From contig MPUH01000603.1 of assembly GCA_001970955.1 (NCBI GenBank), positions 1 through 43,400 on the forward strand: DNA of 43,400 bases, given 5' to 3'. Position 1 is the stretch's first letter. Each line of letters begins with the position of its first letter. Under the pieces are notes generated by a model. It was not told the origin of the DNA, searched no databases, and saw nothing but the letters and a program-made list of their open reading frames with translations. Below are positions 26,110-34,472 of this stretch, piece after piece. Source of the DNA: Stentor coeruleus. Its lineage: Eukaryota > Ciliophora > Heterotrichea > Heterotrichida > Stentoridae. The translations under genes were made by a program, and so were the position numbers.

Positions 26110-28812
26110 TTATGTATGATTATATCTATAATTATTTGAACTTGATCTTATCAAGTAATGATTTTTAAACCTTTCTTTTGATAATTTTTTTATCCTTTCT
26201 CTTATAAAATCTGCATTAATGTTTTTAATTCGCTTTGGCTTTTTTGGTATATCAAATGAATCATCTAAGTTTTTTACTTGCATTTTCCCTGTGCGGTGTA
26301 AAGCACCAACTGATTTACTTTCATATAAAAATTTTGATTTTAGATTCAGTCTGTTTTTCATTTCTTTATCGGGTATATCTTTGATAGTCCAATTTTCTTC
26401 AGTGATTTTTTCAGAATCCTTTTGACGTTCAGGCCAATTGACTTTTATCATATTAGGTTTGACTTTGTTGTTAAAAAAAAATCCGTTAAGAATATGTTTT
26501 ACATCATCTTTTTCTTCTTGTTCTATTGTTTCGTTATTAAAAATATAAAATTTTAGTGTTCCTGTAATAAATCGGGCCATAGTCACACAAAGATTAAGAG
26601 AATTTTCACTGACTACAGTTGTTTGATTTGTATTTTCTCTAGTAAATTTGCTTTTTGAGTTTTCTTTTAATTTAATTATAAGAAAAATGACTAGTTTAGC
26701 TGTATTTTCAATAAACATTGAAGCTTTATATGAATCTAAATCCAGTTCTGATCTTTTAGAAGCGATTGTCCTGCTTTTATGAACCCTCATAACACTTTGT
26801 CGTTTAATTTTAGGTTTACTTAATATTGGGAAAATAGCACTTTTCCTACTAGTTATTCTTTTTATTTCATTTTCTAAACTTTTCGCTGTTTTTCTACGGG
26901 TAAAATTGTCATTAAGACTATCAAAACCTGTATTTTGTCTTCTATATTCTTTATAATTGCTTTTATTTCTAAAATCTGAAGTTTTAGAGCTTTCACTATT
27001 TATATTTGCACTGCTTGGCTCGTTTCTGAATTTTTCTTTGCTGCTAAGTCTAGAAAATTCTGTTGTTTTAAGTGCATTTTCTATATTATCTGAACGAGAT
27101 TTTCTTGGTTCGAATTTTTTCTTCCTCTTTTTTATAGTTTCTTTAAATATTGTTTCCAAGAGTTCTTGAGTAGTGGTGCTGAAAGTATCAAGATATTTGC
27201 TTTTTGATCTTATTATAAGTGGCATTGATGATAGTTTTTTTAATGACTTGATTTTTTCTGTTTGAATTTTCCCTTCTTCAGGTTCAGAAGGGTTGAAATT
27301 TGGATTTTTAGGCTCGTCGTATTCAGATTTATTGACTGATGTTTGATTTGAGGATGATTTGTTTGGGTCATTGATGCTATTTTGAGCAATACTGGTTTCT
27401 AATTCATGGTCTGGACTTTCTGGGTTAGAGTTTCTTATAAATTTTTTTTTATGTTTTTGAGATATTTTAGAACTTTCAGGACTTTTCTGTTTTTCCGAAT
27501 ACAAACTATAAGATTTCTCATCATTTTTTGATTTATTGTATGAAAAACTTGAATCTGAAGCAAGTGAATCTGAATTTTTGCTTTTATTTGACGTTTCTTC
27601 ATATTCAGAATTTTCTTCAAGGTCCTCAGAAATTTCTGCTATTTCTTCGACTTCTTTGTTCATTAGTATTTTTAAAGGGCTTTCTTTATTTTTCACAGAA
27701 CTATCATATTGATAATATTCTAAACCTTCTCCTTCATGACTTTCATAATAATTATCTTCATCTCTTTCTTTTTCTATTAAGTCTTCTATAAGCTCATTAT
27801 CATTTGGTGTGTTTATAATAACAGATTCTTGAACTTCTTCTATTTCTGTAAGACTTTCTATATCATTATAGCCGTTTTGATTATATTTTTCTTCTTCATT
27901 TTCAATGTTGTTACTTTCACTTGAAATTTTATTTATTTCCTTTGATAAGCTTTCAAATAAAGTTACTGTTTGATTTTCTGGTAGGCTTTCTGAAGTTGTT
28001 TTTTTGTTTTCTTCAGTTAGGCTTAAGATTGAAGGTAGTTTTTTATTGGAGTTTTTTGGGTTAAGACGATTTTTTTTAAATAATTTTTCTGAGTGATTAA
28101 AGGTATCAGGGTTTTCAAGCTTAGAAACTGAAGGATATTCTGAAAATTTAACTAAAGTCCGAGTATCTTTTATAGTATTTTTATCCACATCAAGTGTTGA
28201 ATTATAAACTTTATTTCTATTATTCGCAAAATGATTTTCAAGAGTATTTTCCTCTTTAGATCTTTCTTCAATCGCATACAACTGTTTTTGTCTAGTCATA
28301 AAAGGAAGAAAATCTTCATATTTACTTATAGTCCCATCACGAACACATTTTAAAACATTTTTCATCATTTTCTCATTTTTCAATGGATCCATGCCAAAAT
28401 TTTCCTGAATTTCGTTTTCAAACATGATTTTCTGACAAAGTAATGATTTTTCTTTTATATTTTCCAAATTCCCTTGAAAAATCTGCTCAAATAAGGTTTG
28501 AATACCAATACTTCTTTTAGAAAAATTATTTTTTGGTGGTGGTGTCATATAAACAATTCTTGCACTTTTATGATCAGGGGAGACACTTTTTTTTGTTTTA
28601 AGATAAGATTTCATAAAATCTCTATTGGTAAGAATGCTTTTTCGGCCTTTTATTCCTCCATGTAATGTTGGTAGTAAAGTGAAAAGATTATGTTTTTGCA
28701 ATTTTTCATTTTTATTTGAGACTATTTGTTCAAAACCTGTGTCACGTCTTTTTACTGGTTTTGGTTCAGAATATTCACTGTTTTGTGAGGTTGTAGTAAT
28801 AATTGTTTCCAT
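26110..28812 (-). CDS. Large disordered hypothetical protein
   Basis: 900 aa in one open frame, not recognised. Most of it is low-complexity: Ser, Glu, Asn and Lys rich, with a strongly acidic middle (about residues 285-430, runs of Glu and Asp) and a Ser/Lys-rich section (430-690). Two short motifs recur: KRRDTGFEQ at residues 21-29 and YRRQNTGFDS near residue 625-635, each an Arg-Arg-x-(x)-Thr-Gly-Phe-acidic unit that could be a basophilic kinase site or docking motif. A more ordered hydrophobic region occurs near residues 705-770 (SMFIENTAKLVIFLIIKLKE and LCVTMARFITGTLKFYIF), likely helical; it is too charged around it to call a membrane segment with confidence. The C-terminal 130 residues are basic. 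Function unknown. Confidence 0.7.
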   Translation of the reverse strand: METIITTTSQNSEYSEPKPVKRRDTGFEQIVSNKNEKLQKHNLFTLLPTLHGGIKGRKSILTNRDFMKSYLKTKKSVSPDHKSARIVYMTPPPKNNFSKRSIGIQTLFEQIFQGNLENIKEKSLLCQKIMFENEIQENFGMDPLKNEKMMKNVLKCVRDGTISKYEDFLPFMTRQKQLYAIEERSKEENTLENHFANNRNKVYNSTLDVDKNTIKDTRTLVKFSEYPSVSKLENPDTFNHSEKLFKKNRLNPKNSNKKLPSILSLTEENKKTTSESLPENQTVTLFESLSKEINKISSESNNIENEEEKYNQNGYNDIESLTEIEEVQESVIINTPNDNELIEDLIEKERDEDNYYESHEGEGLEYYQYDSSVKNKESPLKILMNKEVEEIAEISEDLEENSEYEETSNKSKNSDSLASDSSFSYNKSKNDEKSYSLYSEKQKSPESSKISQKHKKKFIRNSNPESPDHELETSIAQNSINDPNKSSSNQTSVNKSEYDEPKNPNFNPSEPEEGKIQTEKIKSLKKLSSMPLIIRSKSKYLDTFSTTTQELLETIFKETIKKRKKKFEPRKSRSDNIENALKTTEFSRLSSKEKFRNEPSSANINSESSKTSDFRNKSNYKEYRRQNTGFDSLNDNFTRRKTAKSLENEIKRITSRKSAIFPILSKPKIKRQSVMRVHKSRTIASKRSELDLDSYKASMFIENTAKLVIFLIIKLKENSKSKFTRENTNQTTVVSENSLNLCVTMARFITGTLKFYIFNNETIEQEEKDDVKHILNGFFFNNKVKPNMIKVNWPERQKDSEKITEENWTIKDIPDKEMKNRLNLKSKFLYESKSVGALHRTGKMQVKNLDDSFDIPKKPKRIKNINADFIRERIKKLSKERFKNHYLIRSSSNNYRYNHT

Positions 28813-29737
28813 TATGATTTATAAGGAACATATTGAGAATTATAGTTTATTAGGATAAAATGATAAGAGATTATCTAGGAATACTAAGAAAAAAAAATAG
28901 TAATATAGCATAATAGATAGTTATCTATTTCTAAGTTTATCTAAATTGAAAAAAATAACGAAAATAGTGTTTTATTTTGCCTAATCATCACACAAAAAGG
29001 AATATTTCTTTAAAAAATTCTAGAAAATATTCTGATTATTGGATTAAAGGTGATGAACTAAATAATCTAAAGATTATAAACACTAGCATATATTTAGAAA
29101 ATATAAACTATAACAACAGTTATCAAAAGAAAAAACTCTTGCTATTTAAATAGAAATTTCAAGACTCAAAGCTTTATTACAAAGCAAAGAACTTATAGTT
29201 CTGTCTTGTCATTGAAGATTTATACATTGAATGATGAAAATCAATAAGAAAACTTATACCTTGCAAGTTGTAGTGAAGAATTAAGATTTAAACAAACTAT
29301 GTTATGGGGGAAAAAATCCATATACAAGATATTAGAAAGTAAAGCTGAGGAAGATTCTATTTAGTATAGCTAAGCCTCATCTAAGCAAAATCTTTTAGCC
29401 TGTTTTATATGGAAAATATTTATTATTAAGTTTTTTGGGAAAAAGATATTATAGTTAAGCTTATAGGGTTTATAATTTTTGAGCATATTAACTTTACTAT
29501 AAAATCTATGATTTAAAGTTTGAAATATTAATTTTGAAGCAGGTTCTACTAAATTTATTTATCGAAAACTGAGGTAGTTTTTTATAATATAATAATNATT
29601 TGAAATATTAATTTTGAAGCAGGTTCATACTAAATTTATTTATCGAAAACTGAGGTAGTTTTTTATAATATAATAATTGTGAACTTACTTGGCTTTAACT
29701 GAAAAAATGCAATAAAATGTTTATAAAAGTTATTAAT
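28813..29737. other. Divergent spacer containing an N-joint
   Basis: About 925 nt. The first ~100 nt are C-poor on the plus strand. The rest is AT-rich and of even composition, without the G-poor 5' flank seen before most plus-strand starts here. It contains the overlap duplication at 29519-29677. I find no convincing gene, tRNA or repeat in 28900-29500. Confidence 0.65.
29519..29677. repeat. Contig-overlap duplication around N29597 (78/79 nt)
   Basis: 29519-29596 recurs at 29599-29677, with one inserted A in the second copy (GGTTCTACT against GGTTCATACT). It is entirely in non-coding DNA. Confidence 0.9.
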
Positions 29738-31213
29738 ATGTCAAATGATGAGGATTTTTACACACAAGAAAGAACAGAAATTAGTTATAGCAAACAAAGT
29801 TGCCTTCAATGCACAAAATACCGTTTAGAACTCATGGAAACACAAAAAAAGCTTGAATCTATGAAAGACCGGGTCTTTTTAACAGATAAAAATCTCAAAC
29901 ACTATGAGCTTTTACTAAATATTAAAGAAAACCGTTTAATAGAAAAAGAAGCTCAACTCAAAAGTGAAAAAGAGTCTTTTCTTGCTGAAAAAGATGCATT
30001 TAAAGAACAGCAGATGTTTGAAAAAATAAAATATCACGATAGATGTGAAGCATTACAAAGAGAAAAAGAAACAATCGAAGAAAGAATTCTTGAATTAGAT
30101 TTTAAATACAGCCAAGTTCAAAACCTTGTAAACGAATACGAAAGCAACAAAGAATTATTAAAAGAAGAACTAAAAACTCAAATTTATAAAGAATTCAAAG
30201 ACAAAGAAGATCATCTTAAACGAAAAGAACAAGAGCTTTTTTTTAAAGAAAAAGAAAATACTGAGAAAATCCTATATAAAGAAAAAGAATTAACAGAATT
30301 AGAAAAAAATCTTCAAAGAACTCGTGAGAATTTATATGAAAAAGAGCAATCATTAATTATCGAGGATCAAAAAATAAAAAACATGCAAAATTACTTAAGT
30401 TCATTCAAAATTGATTTAGAAAATGAGGATGAAGAACGAAAAAACAGCATTAATGAACAAGAAAAAGAATTAAAACAAAAAATGTATAACATAAAATTAC
30501 AAGCTAAAAAAATCGATGAAGATATTAGGAAAATAAATTGTGTTAAAGAAGAAATAGGATTACAAAAGGATGAATTGTTAGAAAAAGAAAGTAAATTTGA
30601 AGAAATATATGAAAATAAATTTGCTGAATTTGAGATATGGAAAGAGGAATTAGAACTTAAGGAAAAAAATATAGAAGAAAGAGAGAAACAAATTGATATG
30701 ATTACGGAAACATTAAAAGAAGAAGAAAAAAAGTTGGAAGAGAGATGGAATATTATTGAAGATATTGATAAGATGGTTGAATGCTTGAAATTTCATAAAT
30801 CTAAATCGCAGGAACTTGAAAATAAGATTAGAGATTATGAATTAACTCAAGAGTTTTCAATGCAAACTATAAAACTTAAAGATGATATGAAAATTAAGTT
30901 TGAAGCATTGAATAAACGTGAAATTGAACTAAATGATCTGGAAGAAAAGATAAATCTTGAAAAAGAAGAAAATAATAAAAAGGCAGTGGAAATTGCGTTG
31001 CTTAATGAGGAATTGCAAAGACAGAAAAAAATACAAATGGAAGATCAAGCAGAGATAATTCTTGATAAAGAAAAAATTATAAGGACGGCTGGAAAACAGA
31101 AAGAAAGAGAAAAACTTATAGAATTACAGAATCAAGAGTTGCTGCTTCTTAAACAAAAGCTTAAAGAAAAAGAAAAACTTTTGCAAATTAAAGAGCAAAG
31201 CTTAATTTTATAA
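29738..31213 (+). CDS. Coiled-coil protein
   Basis: About 491 aa from the Met at 29738 (MSNDEDFYTQERTE); an in-frame Met seven codons earlier (29717) is possible. After a short N-terminus with a CLQC pair, nearly the whole protein (about residues 35-490) is one continuous coiled coil, extremely rich in Glu, Lys, Leu and Gln, with heptad spacing and almost no Pro or Gly. No enzyme motif, membrane segment or nuclear signal stands out. It probably is a structural filament-like or cytoskeletal element, as are many long coiled coils in ciliates, but the sequence alone does not identify it. It converges with the zinc-knuckle gene 133 nt downstream. Confidence 0.75.
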   Translation: MSNDEDFYTQERTEISYSKQSCLQCTKYRLELMETQKKLESMKDRVFLTDKNLKHYELLLNIKENRLIEKEAQLKSEKESFLAEKDAFKEQQMFEKIKYHDRCEALQREKETIEERILELDFKYSQVQNLVNEYESNKELLKEELKTQIYKEFKDKEDHLKRKEQELFFKEKENTEKILYKEKELTELEKNLQRTRENLYEKEQSLIIEDQKIKNMQNYLSSFKIDLENEDEERKNSINEQEKELKQKMYNIKLQAKKIDEDIRKINCVKEEIGLQKDELLEKESKFEEIYENKFAEFEIWKEELELKEKNIEEREKQIDMITETLKEEEKKLEERWNIIEDIDKMVECLKFHKSKSQELENKIRDYELTQEFSMQTIKLKDDMKIKFEALNKREIELNDLEEKINLEKEENNKKAVEIALLNEELQRQKKIQMEDQAEIILDKEKIIRTAGKQKEREKLIELQNQELLLLKQKLKEKEKLLQIKEQSLIL

Positions 31214-31346
31214 AGTAAATAAAAACTGTGGTGAAGTGCCTGAAATATATTATGGAACTTCTTATTAAAGTTATTATCTCTAAACCCCATTTAATATTAT
31301 CAATCTAAAATTTTAGTTCACGAGTAATTTAAACTCAATAAAAAAC

Positions 31347-32609
31347 TTAAAATTTAAACTTTTTATATGGATTAGAGCCTGACTCCTCATCATCTTCTTG
31401 TTGTTTTTTCGGGTAGTACTTCTTAAAATTACCCTTTTTATTAGAATCAAGAAAACTCATAAAATAACCTTCACCAGAACTAGTGCAATCCTTAGTCTCA
31501 TGTCCTGGTCTAAAGCATCTAAAGCACAAAGCTACATCCCCAAACTCATCATTTTTCTCATCTTTACTAATAGTTTTCCCATTTGCCTTAGTTTTAGCAA
31601 AACATTTAATCGCGGTATGCCCAATTCGTAAGCATTTTGAGCAAATTATTGTATCTTTATTAAAATCCCCTACTGGGAATGGTTGATTACTTTTTGGTTT
31701 GAATGTGCATTCTTCAGCTGTATGCCATGGTTTGTTACATTTTGTGCAAGTTGCTGGTGGGACAGATTTTTTTTCAAAAATGGCTGAACCATCTAATTTG
31801 CGTTTGGCAAAACATTCTTTTACTGAATGTCCTGTTCTTGCACAGCGAGTGCACTTTGCAGACTTTGGCTGTATCACTTGTACCTCCTCAACTTTTTCAA
31901 TAAAAACAGTACCATCAGCTCTAGTTTTTGCGAAGCAGTCTTTAGCAACATGTCCAGATCGATAGCATCTTCCACATTGTATTATAGCCTCACTTTTTAT
32001 TTGTGAATTGTTAATCCCATTTAGTTTTGTTTTATTAATAAATTCATCAGCTTTATTCTCAGGCCTTAATAATTTTTGACAAGGAGTATAATCAACTAGT
32101 TCTTTCGTTTTTACTGATTTAGTTACCCTAAAAATTTCTTTAGTTTCTTGTTCTTCAATAATACCGCTTTTTACAGAACTGTTATTTTTTTCATAATCAC
32201 TTTCTTCTAAAACTCCATCAGACCCTGTTTCATAACTTTCTGTACAGCTTAAAGTTGACTCGATATCATCATTACACTCAGAAATCTCATTTTGTATCTT
32301 TTCAAATTCAATCTTACTTAGAACTAGTTCTCTATATTTACCACCTCTGACATTACTTATACCGAAATTTTTCATATAAATTTTTGTGCATTTGTCTTCA
32401 TTCATATCTTTTGTTGCAGGAAAAGTACGGAGGACTCTTAGTGGAGGATAAACTGATGTCCATCTTGGGGCATAAGATACACATAATGCAAGAATTAAAT
32501 CTTGCTTACTCTCTACAATAGTCCCGATTAGATACTTTTCGCTACTGCATTCAATTACATAGATTAGACTGGGTTGTGGAAGGATTTTAGAACTTGATGG
32601 CAATGACAT
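31347..32609 (-). CDS. GIY-YIG-like domain protein with five CCHC zinc knuckles
   Basis: 420 aa. Residues about 14-105 look like the GIY-YIG-related domain found in many protist and giant-virus proteins: LIYVIE (15-20), YLIG (26-29), a W with PPLRVLRTFP, and DMNEDKCTKIYMKNFGISNV followed by RGG. After an acidic linker (about 110-200) come five perfect C-x2-C-x4-H-x4-C knuckles at residues 212-225, 253-266, 288-301, 323-336 and 362-375. Most are followed by the phrase CFAKTxADG or close variants. Zinc knuckles bind single-stranded nucleic acid or proteins. Whether the GIY-YIG part cuts DNA is doubtful, because the typical catalytic Arg/Glu pair is not evident. The C-terminus is Lys-rich (KKYYPKKQ, NPYKKFKF). 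No sign of a mobile element around it. Confidence 0.82.
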   Translation of the reverse strand: MSLPSSSKILPQPSLIYVIECSSEKYLIGTIVESKQDLILALCVSYAPRWTSVYPPLRVLRTFPATKDMNEDKCTKIYMKNFGISNVRGGKYRELVLSKIEFEKIQNEISECNDDIESTLSCTESYETGSDGVLEESDYEKNNSSVKSGIIEEQETKEIFRVTKSVKTKELVDYTPCQKLLRPENKADEFINKTKLNGINNSQIKSEAIIQCGRCYRSGHVAKDCFAKTRADGTVFIEKVEEVQVIQPKSAKCTRCARTGHSVKECFAKRKLDGSAIFEKKSVPPATCTKCNKPWHTAEECTFKPKSNQPFPVGDFNKDTIICSKCLRIGHTAIKCFAKTKANGKTISKDEKNDEFGDVALCFRCFRPGHETKDCTSSGEGYFMSFLDSNKKGNFKKYYPKKQQEDDEESGSNPYKKFKF

Positions 32610-32809
32610 TTATTAAGGGGATCCTGATTTTATAAATGTTTATAAAATTTTAAATGGCATTATCGTTATGAATTAATAGTCATCACAATAACACTAGTTT
32701 AAAATACAAAAAATTATTCATATTATCAAATCAGTACTAATCACCCCTCCAGCCTTCCAACCTTTTTTATTCTACATTTTAATCTAATCTATATTATTAT
32801 TTATATTCC

Positions 32810-34150
32810 TCACACTTTAAAAATCATTCTCACTTCATAATTATCCAAATTAATCTGGCATACTTTCGTATTTTCCAATACAAAAAACCCATATCTTGCT
32901 CTTTTAACACAAGAACTCGAAGGCATACCAGTAAACCCAACCTTAGCAACTTTTTTCCACTTTTTAATATCTTCATCTCTACATAAACTTACCTCATTTT
33001 CTATACATAAAATCTTTTCTCCATCCTTAATAAAAACCCCAATTTCTGATTTTTTAATTTTGCCTAAAGGATCAATATATAAGTATTTTTCAATATCAAA
33101 AATATAAGCTTTTCTTCCACCACAGTCAATAAAAATCTTATTTTTTAAAGCTAAAGTTGATGTACAGGATTGTGGCATTGGAATATCAGGTAAGAAAATC
33201 CAAGTTTTCGTCCTTAAGTCAAAAGCATCAGAATTTTTCATAGCTTTTGTATCATGACCTCCAAAAATATACACTTTTTCTTTATAATAAGCACCAGTAG
33301 CATAAGCTCTTTTTCTTGAATTTTGAAGAATTTCAGCAGTCATGGTTTTTATGTCAATAAGATAAGTAGAAAGGAGGTAATCAGTACTAAGACCACCTGA
33401 GACAAATAATTTGTTGTTGGAAATCATGCAAACTGATGCACATTCACCTTGATTTTCTAGGGTCTTGATATAATTTGTCTTGGTTGTGAGATTTGAGGTA
33501 TTAAGTTCGATGAGGTTTTTGGTGAACCTTTTGAAAAAAAATAAATTTTGATCTGGACTTGGCTCTTCAAAAAGAAAAATCGGACTTTCTTTGTGGTTAT
33601 TAGATAAGATTTCATAGTTACTTATATAAGTTTCTATTTNCGGACTTTCTTTGTGGTTATTAGATAAGATTTCATAGTTACTTATATAAGTTTCTATTTT
33701 TTTTTTATTTATGTTTTCTTCAATAGTAAACTCAAGGTCTTCATCTGATTTCTCAGTTTCACCTTTCCTTTTTCTGTATGTCATTGATAAATTAGAACCA
33801 TTTTTAGCTGCTTTCAGTAAGGTTTCATAAATGGAAAGTTTTTTAAATATGTTATTAGTATGCTTAGTAGCATATTCGTTAAGCATAGATATCATTTTTG
33901 AGAGATGAGAAAGAAAAGAAAATCTCTCTTCTTCAAGTTGTTTAATTTTTGCAATGATTTTGCTAATTATTAAGCTTTGAGTATCACTATTTGAATAAAA
34001 TTCTTTAGAATCCTTTATAAAATTACCATTTTGAGAACTAATAATAAGTTCAGTCTCATGTTCAGAACATAAAAACTCTCCTTGAGTTTTGTATAAACAC
34101 TTTAACGCCAGCGGATTATCACATGATTTAATCCAGCTTTTAAAGTCCAT
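32810..34150 (-). CDS. Kelch-repeat protein with N-terminal B-box-like zinc motif
   Basis: The frame reads 446 codons, 20 of them from the overlap duplication around N33640, so the protein is about 426 aa. The N-terminus (CDNPLALKCLYKTQGEFLCS plus EH) has the Cys/His spacing of a B-box-like zinc finger, then a helical coiled-coil region (residues 60-125). The C-terminal half contains Kelch-type blades: CASVCMISNNKLFVSGG, KRAYATGAYYKEKVYIFGGH, TSTLALKNKIFIDCGG and a following degenerate set, probably a small propeller. Such B-box/Kelch proteins are abundant in ciliates and usually serve as substrate adaptors or scaffolds, but nothing here names a partner. TGA stop. Confidence 0.85.
   Translation of the reverse strand: MDFKSWIKSCDNPLALKCLYKTQGEFLCSEHETELIISSQNGNFIKDSKEFYSNSDTQSLIISKIIAKIKQLEEERFSFLSHLSKMISMLNEYATKHTNNIFKKLSIYETLLKAAKNGSNLSMTYRKRKGETEKSDEDLEFTIEENINKKKIETYISNYEILSNNHKESPXIETYISNYEILSNNHKESPIFLFEEPSPDQNLFFFKRFTKNLIELNTSNLTTKTNYIKTLENQGECASVCMISNNKLFVSGGLSTDYLLSTYLIDIKTMTAEILQNSRKRAYATGAYYKEKVYIFGGHDTKAMKNSDAFDLRTKTWIFLPDIPMPQSCTSTLALKNKIFIDCGGRKAYIFDIEKYLYIDPLGKIKKSEIGVFIKDGEKILCIENEVSLCRDEDIKKWKKVAKVGFTGMPSSSCVKRARYGFFVLENTKVCQINLDNYEVRMIFKV
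33581..33699. repeat. Contig-overlap duplication around N33640 (59 nt x 2)
   Basis: 33581-33639 equals 33641-33699, separated by one N. Since 60 is a multiple of three, the Kelch gene stays open and acquires a false 20-residue repeat with an X. Confidence 0.93.
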
Positions 34151-34472
34151 TACAATAAATATAGAAGTTTTAAGGGGGTTCTTTTATAAAGTATACATAA
34201 TAATGCCCACAATGTTTAGCCAGTATTAGAATTTTTAGGGAAAATGAAATAACAAATAACGATTACTATATTCCTATAGTATTCCCATCACAAAATAAAC
34301 ACAGAATCCCTCCAAAATTAATTTCTTATACAATCAAAAATCTTCCATATCAAATCTCTAACACAATTCCAAAAATTCAAAACCCAAAAACCCTTAAGCT
34401 ATTCACTTTTTCCCTTCTCCCACTCACATATATCAAACGAAAATTTTCTAACTATTAAAATCATAATTTTAA
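34151..34472. other. Divergent spacer
   Basis: 322 nt. The last ~210 nt before the plus-strand start are strongly G-poor. No gene seen. Confidence 0.65.

Noticed and set aside
28900-29500. RNA gene or hairpin in the long spacer (GAGG...CCTC near 29350)
   Set aside because: Pairing is short and weak, with no tRNA arm sequences or other conserved signals.
31347-32609. Zinc-knuckle gene as a retroelement Gag
   Set aside because: There is no reverse transcriptase, protease or integrase nearby and no terminal repeats, and the N-terminus looks like a GIY-YIG-type domain.
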